Below the pieces are notes generated by a model. That model did no database searches. It was given only the letters and a program-made list of their open reading frames with translations, and was not told the origin of the DNA. Made by a program: the position numbers and the translations under genes. DNA of 64,000 nt from Luteimonas deserti (GTDB lineage Bacteria; Pseudomonadota; Gammaproteobacteria; Xanthomonadales; Xanthomonadaceae): positions 1 through 64,000 of the forward strand of contig NZ_JACCJZ010000016.1 of the NCBI RefSeq assembly GCF_013425765.1, read 5' to 3'. Below are positions 30,078 to 41,256 of this stretch, piece by piece (position 1 is the stretch's first letter; every line of letters begins with the position of its first letter).

Positions 30078-30415
30078 GCCAGGAATTCCGACGCGCCCGC
30101 CGGCGCAAGGCCTCCGACGTGATCCTCGTGACCGATGCGATGACCGACCGTGTGGTCGGGCGCGTCGGCAACCTGTCGGAGACCGGCATGCTGCTCATCG
30201 CGGGCGAGCCGCTGATGGAAGATGCGCTGTACCAGTTCAGTTTCCAGCTGCCAGACGGCTCCGAGCCGGTCGAGCTCGGCGCGCACCTGCTGTGGATCGA
30301 CGAGGCCTCGCTCGCCGGCAGCACCTGGGCCGGCTTCCGCTTCATCGCCACCACGCCGGCGCTGGTCTATCGTCTGCACGGCTGGGTCAACGCGCCGGGC
30401 AGCCGTTACGAGTGA
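30074..30415 (+). CDS. PilZ-domain protein
   Basis: 113 residues. The PilZ c-di-GMP signature appears as RRARRRKASDVILV at the start and VGNLSETGMLLIAG in the middle, corresponding to RxxxR and (D/N)xSxxG. The rest of the barrel follows (ELGAHLLWIDEASLAGSTWAGFRF). It is small, soluble and a likely c-di-GMP sensor. Start overlaps the DUF1631 stop, so the two are translationally coupled; a partner role is inferred. Confidence 0.88.
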   Translation: MSQEFRRARRRKASDVILVTDAMTDRVVGRVGNLSETGMLLIAGEPLMEDALYQFSFQLPDGSEPVELGAHLLWIDEASLAGSTWAGFRFIATTPALVYRLHGWVNAPGSRYE

Positions 30416-30476
30416 CACCGGCGCCGGTTCACCGGTTTGGGCACAATGGGCGATCCGCCTGCCGTCCGGGACCGCA

Positions 30477-31826
30477 ATGCCGAGTTCACCTGCACCGTCG
30501 ATCGCCGCGCTCTACGCCGACCACCTGACCGCCCTGCTCGCGCGTGCCGCCACCGCGCTCGAGCGCGGCGGTTTCGACCATCTCGTCGTGCCCAGCGGCA
30601 CCCTGCACCAGCAGGTGTTCGACGACCGCGACTACCCCTATGCGGTCAATCCCCAGTTCAAGGCCTGGGTGCCGCTCACGCGCGCGCCCGGCAGCTGGCT
30701 GGTGGTCACGCCGGGCGCGCGGCCGAAGCTGGTGTTCCTGCAGCCCCGCGATTACTGGCATGTGGTGCCGGACGCGCCGAGTGGACCCTGGGTCGAGCAC
30801 TTCGAGATCGTGGTGATCCGCAAGCCGGAGGACGCCCAGGCGCACCTGCCCAAGAACGCCGCGCGGTGCGCGATCCTGGGCGAGGCGCAGAGTGCACTCG
30901 GCCACTACGGCGCGTACCGGCCGAACAATCCGCAGGCGGTGGTCGACTATCTGGATTACCACCGCGCATTCAAGACGCCTTACGAGATCGCCATGCTGCG
31001 GCGCGCCTCGCAGCGGGCGGTGGGCGCGCATCGCGCGGCGGAGCGTGCATTCCGCGCGGGCGCGAGCGAGTTCGGCATCCACCTGGCCTATTGCCAGGCG
31101 GCCGGACAGGATGCGAACGAGCTGCCCTACGGCAACATCGTCGCCCTCGATCGCCATGCCGCGGTCCTGCACTACACCGAGCTCGGCCGCGTGGCGCCGG
31201 ATCCGGTGCGCAGTTTTCTGATCGACGCCGGCGCCAGCCATGCGGGCTACGCGGCCGACATCACCCGCACCTATGCGCACGACACCGCGGGCGAATTCCA
31301 GGCGATGATCGATGCCGTCGACGCCGCCCAGCGCACGATGTGCGCGCAGGTCCGCGCAGGCGTCGATTACCGGCAGATCCATCTAGATGCGCATCTGGCC
31401 CTGGCCCGCGTGCTGCGCGAATTCGGCATCCTGCGGATCACCGCCGAGGAGGCCGTGGCCACGGGGGTCAGCGCGGCGTTCTTCCCGCACGGCGTCGGCC
31501 ACGGCATCGGCCTGCAGGTGCACGATGTGGCGGGCTTCGCTGCGTCCGATGCCGGCGGGACGATCCCGCGGCCGGAGGGCCACCCCTATCTGCGGCTCAC
31601 GCGCACGCTCGCGCCCGGCATGGTGGTGACCATCGAACCCGGGTTGTATTTCATCGACATGCTGCTGGACGATCTGAAAGCGGCCGGCAAGGGCGCGGCG
31701 CTCGACTGGGAACGTATCGATGCCTTCCGTCCCTACGGCGGCATCCGGATCGAGGACGATGTGGTCTGCACGGACGGCGCGCCGGTGAACCTCACCCGCG
31801 AGGCCTGGGCGCACGCGGCGGGCTGA
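30477..31826 (+). CDS. pepQ: Xaa-Pro dipeptidase PepQ
   Basis: 449 residues in the M24 'pita-bread' metallopeptidase family; cleaves dipeptides with C-terminal proline. The five metal ligands are visible: DAGASHAGYAADITRTY (two Asp), PHGVGHGIGLQVHD (His), VTIEPGLYF (Glu) and GIRIEDDVV (Glu). Length and the DYPYAVNPQFKAWVPLT segment match PepQ rather than PepP. It is followed, on the opposite strand, by a second M24 enzyme. Confidence 0.95.
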   Translation: MPSSPAPSIAALYADHLTALLARAATALERGGFDHLVVPSGTLHQQVFDDRDYPYAVNPQFKAWVPLTRAPGSWLVVTPGARPKLVFLQPRDYWHVVPDAPSGPWVEHFEIVVIRKPEDAQAHLPKNAARCAILGEAQSALGHYGAYRPNNPQAVVDYLDYHRAFKTPYEIAMLRRASQRAVGAHRAAERAFRAGASEFGIHLAYCQAAGQDANELPYGNIVALDRHAAVLHYTELGRVAPDPVRSFLIDAGASHAGYAADITRTYAHDTAGEFQAMIDAVDAAQRTMCAQVRAGVDYRQIHLDAHLALARVLREFGILRITAEEAVATGVSAAFFPHGVGHGIGLQVHDVAGFAASDAGGTIPRPEGHPYLRLTRTLAPGMVVTIEPGLYFIDMLLDDLKAAGKGAALDWERIDAFRPYGGIRIEDDVVCTDGAPVNLTREAWAHAAG

Positions 31827-31944
31827 CGCCCGCGCCCGTCGCGCCCCGTCGCGCCTGGCGCAGTGTGCGGATGCGCGGTGCCTGCGCCGGCGAGGCACCG
31901 GTCTCCTGCGCGCACAGGCCGGCGCTTCCGGTTCCGCGGCACGG

Positions 31945-33273
31945 TCAGCGCGGACCTGCCATAAAGGTCTCGATCTCGTCGGCGGTCCGGGCGAGGCCGG
32001 CGGTGAGCACCTCGTGGCCCTCGCGTGTGATCAGCACGTCGTCTTCTGTACGGATGCCGATCCCGCGCCATTTCGGGTCCACCGAGGTGTCGTCGAGCGG
32101 CACGTAGAGGCCGGGTTCGATCGTGAACACCATGCCCGGCTCGAGCAGCCTCGATTCGCCTTCGATGCGGTAATCGCCGACGTCGTGGACATCCAGACCC
32201 AGCCAGTGCCCCGTCTTGTGCCGGTAGTAGCGCCTGTAGCTGCCGTCGGCGATCCGCGCCGCGCGCTTGCCCTTGAGCAGCCCCAGCTGCAGCAGCCCCT
32301 CGGTCAGGGCCTCGACCGCCGCCAGATGCCCGGCCTCGTACGGCCGACCCGGCCGCGCCTGTTCCAGCGCCGCCTGCTGGGCCTGCTCCACCACGTCGTG
32401 CAGGGCGCGCTGGGCGGCAGTGAACCGCCCGTTGACCGGAAACGTCCGCGTGATGTCGGCGGCGTAGCCGCGATACTCCGCGCCGGCATCGACCAGCACG
32501 AGGTCGCCATCGCGCACCTGTGCCCGGTTGGCGCGGTAGTGCAGCACGCACGCGTTTGCGCCCGCACCGACGATGCTCTCGTAGGCGGGTGACGCATCGT
32601 TGCGCCGGAAGACGTATTCCAGCTCGGCCTGGAGGGCATATTCATGGATGCCCGGACGGGCGGCACGCATCACCGCCTCGTGCGCCTCCACGCTGATCTT
32701 CGCCGCGCGCCGCATCAGCTTGAGTTCCTCGGCGCTCTTGAACAGCCGCATCTCGTCCAGAAGGTGGCCGAGTTCGAGGAACTCATGCGGCGGTGAGGCG
32801 CCCAGGCGCACCTGCGCCCGCACCCGGTTGAGCCAGCCGATGAGCTGCAGATCGAACTCGGTGTCGCGGCCGAAGTGGTAATACACGCGCGTACGGCCTT
32901 CCAGAAGGCCGGGCAGGATCTCGTCGAGGTCGTCGATCGGGTAGGCGTCGTCCACGCCGAGCGCATCCACCGCCCCGTCCGGGCCGATTCTGGGCCCATC
33001 CCAGCCTTCCCGCTCGGGATCCCGCTCGCGGCAGAACAACAGGGTCTCGCCGTGCGACCGCCCCGGTATCAGCACGAGCACGGCCTCGGGCTCGGCGCAT
33101 CCGGTGAGATACCAGAAGTCGGAGTCCTGCCGGTACGGATGATGGGTGTCGCGGCTTCGGATGCGTTCCGGCGCCGCGGGCAGCACCAGGATGGCCTGGT
33201 CGCCCGCGAGGCTCATCAACTGTCGCCGCCGCCTGCGATACCCCGCCGCAGCAATTCCGGTGGCCGATGCCAC
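31945..33273 (-). CDS. pepP: Xaa-Pro aminopeptidase PepP
   Basis: 442 residues, M24 family; removes N-terminal residues before proline. N-terminal domain SRDTHHPYRQDSDFWYLTG is the AMP_N signature. Metal ligands appear in LVDAGAEYRGYAADITRTF, HWLGLDVHDVG, FTIEPGLYVP and IGIRTEDDVLIT. The GTG start lies a base after the YgfB-family stop; the ygfB-pepP pair is conserved in gammaproteobacteria. Confidence 0.96.
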   Translation of the reverse strand: MASATGIAAAGYRRRRRQLMSLAGDQAILVLPAAPERIRSRDTHHPYRQDSDFWYLTGCAEPEAVLVLIPGRSHGETLLFCRERDPEREGWDGPRIGPDGAVDALGVDDAYPIDDLDEILPGLLEGRTRVYYHFGRDTEFDLQLIGWLNRVRAQVRLGASPPHEFLELGHLLDEMRLFKSAEELKLMRRAAKISVEAHEAVMRAARPGIHEYALQAELEYVFRRNDASPAYESIVGAGANACVLHYRANRAQVRDGDLVLVDAGAEYRGYAADITRTFPVNGRFTAAQRALHDVVEQAQQAALEQARPGRPYEAGHLAAVEALTEGLLQLGLLKGKRAARIADGSYRRYYRHKTGHWLGLDVHDVGDYRIEGESRLLEPGMVFTIEPGLYVPLDDTSVDPKWRGIGIRTEDDVLITREGHEVLTAGLARTADEIETFMAGPR

Positions 33274-33274
33274 G

Positions 33275-33835
33275 TCAGTTCAGCCGCTTGCGGTGACGGG
33301 CACCGAGCGCGGCATCGCCGTGCAGCAGCAGCGCAGCCACGCGCACGAATTCCTCGATCTCCGCCAGCGCGTCCTCCTCGCCTGCGTCGTCGTCTCCGTC
33401 GGTGTCGGGCTGGGCGGCCGCCAGCCGGGCGAGATCGGCCAGGGCCTCGGTGCCCTCGGGCGACAGGCCCGGCGCCGCGCCGGCAGCGAGTCCGAAGCCA
33501 CCGAGGAACCCGCGGCACCAGTCGAACAGCGCCCCGCTCCGCTCGGCCAGCGAATGCTCGCCATCGGGCAGCAGCAGCGCGAATCCGAAGCTGCGGTCCT
33601 CGAGTTGCGCGGCACTGGTCACGCGCAGACGCTCCAGCGCGCCGCCTGCGTCGGGCGTCGGCAGCGCGGCGTCGGCGAGCACCGCGCCGAGCCAGTTGGC
33701 GCCGGCCTCCCCGCCGCCGGCCAGCCAGCCGCACAGTCCGCCATGCAGTTCACTCGGGCTCATCGCCAGTTGCAGCGCGCGGATCTCGGCATCGACCTCG
33801 GCAGGACTGGGCAGGGGCTCGGACACGGCATTCAC
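33275..33835 (-). CDS. ygfB: UPF0149 (YgfB/YecA) family protein
   Basis: About 186 residues, with the family pattern SPSELHGGLCGWLAGGG and FDWCRGFLGGFGLAAG, and the acidic tail EEDALAEIEEFVRVAALLLH. Function is not settled; YgfB has been reported to modulate gene expression in Pseudomonas. Start is uncertain between GTG at 33835 and GTG at 33826. Coupled to pepP. Divergent from the GGDEF/EAL gene. Confidence 0.88.
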   Translation of the reverse strand: MNAVSEPLPSPAEVDAEIRALQLAMSPSELHGGLCGWLAGGGEAGANWLGAVLADAALPTPDAGGALERLRVTSAAQLEDRSFGFALLLPDGEHSLAERSGALFDWCRGFLGGFGLAAGAAPGLSPEGTEALADLARLAAAQPDTDGDDDAGEEDALAEIEEFVRVAALLLHGDAALGARHRKRLN

Positions 33836-33913
33836 TTGCGGCAGCGATCGGGGCGCCAGTGTACCAATGGGCCTCCGCGCCCCGGCGAAACCGCTTGTTG
33901 GCGCCTCCGCCGC

Positions 33914-36169
33914 ATGTCTACACTCGCCATGCCGATGTCCCGGCGCGGAGTCCGCGTGATCGATCCCAACCAGCTCGTGGTGCCCGGTGCCGCGCTGCTC
34001 ATCGCCCTGATCATGCTGCTGGTGGTCGCGGTGGTCCGACGCCGCACGAGCGAGCTGGCGTTCGCCAGCGCACTGACCGAGCGCGGCGAGCGGCTCGCGC
34101 TGGCGCTGTGGGCCAGCGGCGAGCGCTACTGGGACTATCACGTTCCGAGCGGCCAGCTCCGGCGCCTGATCGGCGTGAACCCGGATCCGGGCGGCGACGG
34201 CCTGATCGAGGACAGCATGCCGGCCGAGTCCCTGATCCATCCCGACGACCTGCCCATGGCGCGCGACGCACTGGCGCGCTACCTGGCCGATACCGACAGT
34301 CGCTACCAGATCCAGCTGCGCGTCACCGACGGGCAGGCGGGCTGGGTCTGGATGCGCGTGCGCGGGCGCGTGGTGGAGCGCGACGGTCAGGGCGCGGTGC
34401 TGCGCATCGCCGGCACCTCGCTCAATATCACCGGCACGCGCGCCGCCGAGCGCGACCGCAAGATCGCCGCCGAAGTGCTGCGCAGCATGAGCGAAGCTGT
34501 GGCGGTGATCGACGCGGACTTCTGCTTCGTCTCGGTGAATCCGGCGTTCCAGCGCATGACCGGCTACAGCGAATCCGACGTCGCCGGCCTCAACGCCGAC
34601 CTGCTCGACAGCGACCAGCACGACGCCGCGTTCCACGCCCACATCCGCGCCCAGGCTGCACGCACCGGGGAATGGAGCGGCGAGCTGTGGCAGCGTCGCA
34701 AGGACGGCGAGGAGTTTTTCGCCGCGGTCGAACTGCGCACCGTGCACGACGCCGATCTCGGCACGAGGTTGCACGTGGTGGTGCTCAACGACATCACCCA
34801 GCACAAGCGCACCGAGCAGGAGCTGCGGTATCTCGCCAATTTCGACACGCTCACCAGTCTGCCCAACCGCTCGCTGCTCTCCGAACGCCTGTCACGCGCG
34901 ATCATCCGCGCCCAGCGCGAGGACAAGCGCATCGCGGTGCTGTTCCTCGATCTGGACCGGTTCAAGGACGTCAACGACTCGCTCGGTCACGCAGCCGGGG
35001 ATCGCATCCTGCGGGCCACCGCGACCCGACTGCAGCAGACCGTGGGCGCGCACCAAACGGTCGCGCGGCTGGGCGGCGACGAGTTCACCATCGTCATCGA
35101 GGACCTCGAGCACACCCACGACGCCGAACGGATCGCGCGCGAGATCATCACCGCCTTCGAAGCGCCGCTGCTGCTCGAGGACCGGCGCGAGATCACCATC
35201 TCGCCCTCCATCGGCATCAGCCTGTATCCCGACCATTCGCAGGTGCCGACCGAGCTGCTCAAGCAGGCCGACACCGCGATGTACCAGGCCAAGGCCGCGG
35301 GCCGCCGGACCTTCATGCGCTACGACGACAACATGGACGTCGCCGTGCGCCAGCGGGCCACGCTCTCGAGCGCGCTGCGCAAGGTGCTCGACCGCGGCGA
35401 GTTGCGTCTGGTGTTCCAGCCGCGGCTGTCGCTGGCAACCTCGCGGGTGACGGGCGTGGAGGCACTGCTGCGCTGGTCGAGCCCCGAACACGGCGACATC
35501 CCGCCCAACGACTTCATCCCGCTCGCGGAGGAAAGCGGACTGATCCTCGAGATCGGCGAGTGGGTGCTGCGCGAGGCCTGCTTGGTGCTGGGCCGGTGGC
35601 GCCAGCATGGTCTCGACGCCCTCACCGTCTCGGTGAACGTCTCGGTGCTGCAACTGCTGCGAGGCGATTTTCCCGACGTCGTGCGCCGCGTGCTGGCAGA
35701 TACCGGCATCCCGCCCGGGCTGCTCGAGCTCGAGCTCACCGAGAGCGTCCTGATGGCCAATGCCGAGCAGACGGCCGCCAAGCTGCACGCGTTCCGCCAG
35801 CTGGGCGTCGCGCTGGCGATCGACGATTTCGGCACCGGCTACTCGTCGCTGGCCTACCTCAAGCGACTGCCGATCACCACGATCAAGATCGACAAGGCCT
35901 TCGTCGACGGACTGCCCAACGACACCGAGGACGCCGCGATCACCAGCACGGTCATCGCCATGGGCCACTCGCTGGGATTGAACGTGGTCGCCGAAGGGGT
36001 CGAGACCGAGGCCCAGATGCGCTTCCTCGCCGGCCGCGGTTGCGACGAGATCCAGGGATTCTGGGTGGCCCAGCCGCTCGACGCCCTGCAGTGCCTGGCC
36101 TTCATCCGCAACTGGCGGCCCGACACGCCGGCGCGCCCGGCCCCGGTCCGCGTCGCCACCCTGCCTTGA
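33914..36169 (+). CDS. PAS-GGDEF-EAL c-di-GMP turnover protein
   Basis: 751 residues. One membrane helix at about 22-41, a PAS-like domain (about 60-175), a second PAS (about 185-300), GGDEF (387-391, motif RLGGDEF intact) and EAL (516-518, EALLRW). EAL catalytic segments are present: ELTESVLM, DDFGTGYSSLAYLKRLP and EGVETEAQ. Both domains therefore look active; no RxxD inhibitory site precedes GGDEF. It makes or breaks c-di-GMP, probably in response to a PAS signal. Start is uncertain: ATG at 33914, 33929 or 33935. A TACACT box at 33919 would favour the later ones. Confidence 0.92.
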   Translation: MSTLAMPMSRRGVRVIDPNQLVVPGAALLIALIMLLVVAVVRRRTSELAFASALTERGERLALALWASGERYWDYHVPSGQLRRLIGVNPDPGGDGLIEDSMPAESLIHPDDLPMARDALARYLADTDSRYQIQLRVTDGQAGWVWMRVRGRVVERDGQGAVLRIAGTSLNITGTRAAERDRKIAAEVLRSMSEAVAVIDADFCFVSVNPAFQRMTGYSESDVAGLNADLLDSDQHDAAFHAHIRAQAARTGEWSGELWQRRKDGEEFFAAVELRTVHDADLGTRLHVVVLNDITQHKRTEQELRYLANFDTLTSLPNRSLLSERLSRAIIRAQREDKRIAVLFLDLDRFKDVNDSLGHAAGDRILRATATRLQQTVGAHQTVARLGGDEFTIVIEDLEHTHDAERIAREIITAFEAPLLLEDRREITISPSIGISLYPDHSQVPTELLKQADTAMYQAKAAGRRTFMRYDDNMDVAVRQRATLSSALRKVLDRGELRLVFQPRLSLATSRVTGVEALLRWSSPEHGDIPPNDFIPLAEESGLILEIGEWVLREACLVLGRWRQHGLDALTVSVNVSVLQLLRGDFPDVVRRVLADTGIPPGLLELELTESVLMANAEQTAAKLHAFRQLGVALAIDDFGTGYSSLAYLKRLPITTIKIDKAFVDGLPNDTEDAAITSTVIAMGHSLGLNVVAEGVETEAQMRFLAGRGCDEIQGFWVAQPLDALQCLAFIRNWRPDTPARPAPVRVATLP

Positions 36170-36200
36170 CCGCCCCCGGCGGCCTGCCTATCGTGCCCGG

Positions 36201-36422
36201 ATGGACCAGCCCGACGTCATCGCCCAGTTGCACCGACTGACGTCGCGCGTCGAAGCGTTGATCGAGCGCGTGCGCCAGCTCAGCGACGAGAACCGCAGCC
36301 TGCGCCAGCAGCAGGAGAGCATCGTCGGCGAGCGCGCCCAGTTGCTCTCGAAGAACGAACAGGCGCGCTCGCGGGTCGAGGCCATGATCGCGCGGTTGAA
36401 GTCGCTGGAGCAGCACACGTGA
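36201..36422 (+). CDS. TIGR02449 family coiled-coil protein
   Basis: 73 residues, almost entirely an amphipathic coiled coil (heptads through LTSRVEALIERVRQLSDEN). These proteins are always found just before zapA in this clade, so a cell-division role is inferred. The stop overlaps the GTG start of zapA. It resembles a short ZapB-like protein, but homology is not demonstrated. Confidence 0.85.
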   Translation: MDQPDVIAQLHRLTSRVEALIERVRQLSDENRSLRQQQESIVGERAQLLSKNEQARSRVEAMIARLKSLEQHT

Positions 36423-36718
36423 GCCCGACCGAAGCCGTCAGCGTGCGCGTGCTCGACCGCGAGTACACCGTCGGCGTTGCGCCCGAGGAACGCGACGGTC
36501 TGATGGCCGCGGCCCGCCTGCTGGATTCGCGGATGCGGGAGATCCGTGGCGCGAACCGGATGGCGGCGGTCGATCGGGTGGCCATTCTCGCCGCGCTCAA
36601 CCTCGCGCACGAACTGCAGCAGCTGCGCGAGAGTGACAGCGGCGGCGCGCGCACGGTGGCCGATGTGGTCCAGGCCCTGCACAGCCGCCTCGATGCGTTC
36701 GACAGCGAGACACGTTGA
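36419..36718 (+). CDS. zapA: Cell division protein ZapA
   Basis: 99 residues: an N-terminal beta region (SVRVLDREYTVGVAPEERDGL), then a long helix (RMAAVDRVAILAALNLAHEL), which is the ZapA pattern. It stabilises FtsZ filaments at the Z ring. GTG start at 36419 overlaps the upstream stop. Followed by the 6S RNA gene, as in E. coli. Confidence 0.93.
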   Translation: MSPTEAVSVRVLDREYTVGVAPEERDGLMAAARLLDSRMREIRGANRMAAVDRVAILAALNLAHELQQLRESDSGGARTVADVVQALHSRLDAFDSETR

Positions 36719-36809
36719 TCTCGTTCGCAGCGCGTCCACACGACTGAATTTTCCGCATCGTCCGGACACGATTGCCGACGAACGGGAGCGACGGCCGCAG
36801 CCTTCGGGC

Positions 36810-36815
36810 TATACT
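36810..36815 (+). promoter_or_regulatory. -10 box of 6S RNA
   Basis: TATACT lies 6-7 bases before the 5' end inferred from the closing stem. No strong -35 is visible. Confidence 0.6.
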
Positions 36816-36821
36816 CCGTCT

Positions 36822-37010
36822 GCGTTCTCTGCCGTGCCCGACAGCGCGCAAAACATTCGCCTTGTCCCTTAAAAACGACACCGGGAATGTCAGGAAACCG
36901 GGAGTGCCAGTCCGCCCTCGAGCGGGAAGCCCGAAGGAATCCCAGCGTTCCCACTTGAACCTCGGGTTCAAGGTCGTTTCGCTCGCATCGGCATCGGCGG
37001 AGAACGTATC
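36822..37010 (+). ncRNA. ssrS: 6S RNA (sigma-70 RNA polymerase regulator)
   Basis: About 190 bases between zapA and the folate cyclo-ligase, the conserved location of ssrS. The ends pair: GCGTTCTC-GCCG at the 5' end with CGGC-GAGAACGT at the 3' end. The hallmark hairpin TTGAACCTCGGGTTCAA lies near 36955-36971, and the segment with CCTTAAAA matches the E. coli single-stranded region. 6S RNA mimics an open promoter and binds sigma-70 polymerase in stationary phase. Both exact ends are inferred. Confidence 0.88.
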
Positions 37011-37060
37011 CTGATTCCGCCCGCCGCGTCGTCGGCACGCCCGACGACGAGACCGGCTGC

Positions 37061-37642
37061 ATGACCGACCGCATCGACCTTCGCCGACGCCTGCGCGCGC
37101 AACGTCGTGAAACGCCTGCCGGCGCGCGCATCGCGGCCGCCGACGGCCTTGCGCGCGAGCTGCTCGCGCTGCCGCTGTTGCCTACTCGTGGCTATGTCGC
37201 CGGCTACTGGGCGGGCGACGGCGAGATCGGCCTTCATGTCTTCCAGCTGCGGTTGCCGGCTGGCCTCGTCTATTGCCTGCCCATCCTGCACGGCGACATC
37301 CTGCATTTCGCGCCCTGGCGCGCAGGCGATCCGCTGGTGACCAACCGGTACGGTATTCCCGAGCCGGACGTGGAACCGGCGTCGGCGCTCACCGCCGTGG
37401 ACATGGCCCTCGTTGTCACCCCCCTGGTGGGCTTCGACCGCCACGGCCAGCGTCTCGGCATGGGAGGCGGCTGGTACGATCGCACGTTCGCGTTCCGGCG
37501 GACGTCGTCCCCGCCTCCACTGCTGGTAGGCGCGGCATTCGCCAGCCAGGAAACGACGCTTCCACCCCCGGCCCACTGGGACGTCCCGCTCGATGCGATC
37601 TGCACCGAATCCGACACCGTGATCCCCACCGCGCGCCCATGA
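37061..37642 (+). CDS. 5-formyltetrahydrofolate cyclo-ligase
   Basis: 193 residues; converts 5-formyl-THF to 5,10-methenyl-THF with ATP. Basic N-terminal R/K-rich helix (DLRRRLRAQRRETP), then the ATP/Mg signature VGFDRHGQRLGMGGGWYDR near residue 130. The 6S RNA-cyclo-ligase (ygfA) linkage is conserved across gammaproteobacteria. Its stop overlaps the next ATG. Confidence 0.95.
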   Translation: MTDRIDLRRRLRAQRRETPAGARIAAADGLARELLALPLLPTRGYVAGYWAGDGEIGLHVFQLRLPAGLVYCLPILHGDILHFAPWRAGDPLVTNRYGIPEPDVEPASALTAVDMALVVTPLVGFDRHGQRLGMGGGWYDRTFAFRRTSSPPPLLVGAAFASQETTLPPPAHWDVPLDAICTESDTVIPTARP

Positions 37643-38118
37643 GCACACGCAAACGCCACTGGCTGATGAAGTCCGAGCCTGAGGATTTCTCGATCGACGA
37701 CCTCGCCCGCGTCGGCACCGAACCGTGGACCGGTGTGCGCAATTACCAGGCGCGCAATTTCATGCGCGACGGCATGCGCATCGGCGACGGGGTGTTGTTC
37801 TACCATTCGAATACCGATGTCCCCGGCATCTACGGGATCGCCGAGGTCGCCAGCACGGCGTACCCGGACCCGTCCCAGTTCAAGAAGTCCTCGAAGTACT
37901 TCGACGAAAAAGCGACCCAGGAAACGCCGCGCTGGTTTCTGGTCGACGTGCGTTTCGCACGCAAGCTGGATGCACCGGTGCCGCTGTCGCTGATCCGCGA
38001 ACATGCGAGCGAGCTCGGCGAGGAGTTCGCCCTCATCCGCAAGGGTGCCCGCCTCTCGGTGCTGCCCGTCACCGCCGCGCAATGGAAGCTGCTCTTGTCC
38101 CTGGAGACGAAATCATGA
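37639..38118 (+). CDS. EVE-domain protein (thymocyte nuclear protein 1-like)
   Basis: 159 residues: [20 protein letters not shown] at the N-terminus and [19 protein letters not shown] are the EVE signature. EVE domains resemble YTH/PUA folds and may bind modified nucleic acids; in bacteria the role is not established. Overlaps both its neighbours by 4 bases, forming a tight cyclo-ligase-EVE-rpiA operon. Confidence 0.92.
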   Translation: MSTRKRHWLMKSEPEDFSIDDLARVGTEPWTGVRNYQARNFMRDGMRIGDGVLFYHSNTDVPGIYGIAEVASTAYPDPSQFKKSSKYFDEKATQETPRWFLVDVRFARKLDAPVPLSLIREHASELGEEFALIRKGARLSVLPVTAAQWKLLLSLETKS

Positions 38119-38762
38119 GTGAAGCCAAGCGCCTGGCCGGCGAACGCGCGATCGACTATGTCGAGGACGGGATGATCGTCGGCGTGGGCACGGGCTCCAC
38201 GGTGGCGTTCTTCATCGACGCGCTGGCACGCATCAAGCATCGGATCGACGGCGCGGTCTCGAGCTCGGACCAGAGCACCGAACGCCTGCGCGCGCACGGT
38301 ATCCAGGTACTGGATCTAAATGCGACCGGCCCCTTGCCGCTGTACGTCGACGGCGCCGACGAATGCGATCCGCACAAGCACCTGATCAAGGGCGGTGGCG
38401 CGGCGCTGACGCGCGAGAAGATCATCGCCGAAGCCAGCGCGCGCTTCGTGTGCATCATCGATCCGGCCAAACAGGTCCCGGTACTCGGCACGTTTCCGCT
38501 GCCGATCGAGGTGGTCCCGATGGCGCGCAGCCTCGTGGCCCGGGCGATCCTGGAGACGACCGGCGGTCAGCCGGTCTGGCGCGAAGGCGTCAGGACGGAC
38601 AACGGAAACTGGGTGCTCGACATCCACGGCCTGTCGATCACCGATCCGGTGGCGCTCGAGGCCAAGCTCAACCAGATCCCGGGCGTGGTGAGCGTCGGCC
38701 TGTTCGCGCGGCGCAAGGCCGACGTGGTGATCGTCGGCACGGCGACACCCACGGTGCTCTGA
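38115..38762 (+). CDS. rpiA: Ribose-5-phosphate isomerase A
   Basis: 215 residues; interconverts ribose-5-phosphate and ribulose-5-phosphate. Motifs: [16 protein letters not shown] (phosphate loop), [36 protein letters not shown] with the catalytic Asp/Lys. Last gene of its operon, coupled to the EVE gene by ATGA overlap. Confidence 0.97.
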   Translation: MSEAKRLAGERAIDYVEDGMIVGVGTGSTVAFFIDALARIKHRIDGAVSSSDQSTERLRAHGIQVLDLNATGPLPLYVDGADECDPHKHLIKGGGAALTREKIIAEASARFVCIIDPAKQVPVLGTFPLPIEVVPMARSLVARAILETTGGQPVWREGVRTDNGNWVLDIHGLSITDPVALEAKLNQIPGVVSVGLFARRKADVVIVGTATPTVL

Positions 38763-39269
38763 TCGCCCCGGCAGATGGGCGTCGGCGTGGCGATTCGGGG
38801 CACTCCCCCACCGTTTCGACGCCGGCCTCGCCGTCGGCACGATCAGGTTCGGATCGAACGCCGACCAGCGGCTGGCGGTCCATGCGACGCAACGGGGGCG
38901 CACGCGCCTGGCGCTCCGATTGATGACGCGTGCGGCATTACGGGGATGCCTTGGAGAATCGCCGCCCGTGTTCGGCCCTCGAGAAGAAGATTCACGACGG
39001 CCATCGAATCGCTCAGACGATGAGCGCGGCCAGTCCGGTCGCGAAAGTCCAGCGTGCCGCCCTGTCGCATGCAGCCCATCGTGTCACCAGACTGTTGCCG
39101 ACGACCGGCACCCAGGGTCGCGATGATGACGCGTCATCGCCGGATCCCGGCAGCTCGAGAACATGGCCGGCTCTCGATGCTGGCGGCCGGTATCGCGCGA
39201 GCATGCTCGCCTACCTCAGCACGGTCCGCCGCGTCTGGCGCAACAGCGCCGGGACGCTTGAGACGAATG
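38763..39269. other. Intergenic stretch of about 500 bases
   Basis: No convincing gene. A 78-codon leftward frame with an ATG start (38843-39079) has a helical, patterned start (TGRAHRLSDSMAVVNLLLE) that could be a decayed 3' piece of a longer gene, but it has no ribosome site. The rpoD terminator lies just to the right. Confidence 0.45.
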
Positions 39270-39271
39270 AA

Positions 39272-39297
39272 AAAAGCCCGCCTTCCGGCGGGCTTTT
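39272..39297 (-). terminator. Rho-independent terminator after rpoD
   Basis: GCCCGCC/GGCGGGC stem with a TTCC loop, flanked by A and T runs on both sides. It could work on both strands but suits rpoD, which ends at 39322 and sees six T residues. Confidence 0.9.
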
Positions 39298-39321
39298 CGA
39301 TTGCAGCCGGGGCCACCGCCC

Positions 39322-41202
<1,881 letters not shown>

Positions 41203-41232
41203 GTGGCGCACCGTTGTAAAAGTGAACCCGTA

Positions 41233-41238
41233 ATTGTA
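41233..41238 (-). promoter_or_regulatory. Candidate -10 box for rpoD
   Basis: TACAAT on the minus strand, about 30 bases before the rpoD start, just past the end of dtd. No good -35 hexamer. Confidence 0.35.
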
Positions 41239-41256
41239 CCACCTGCAGGGCCGGGA

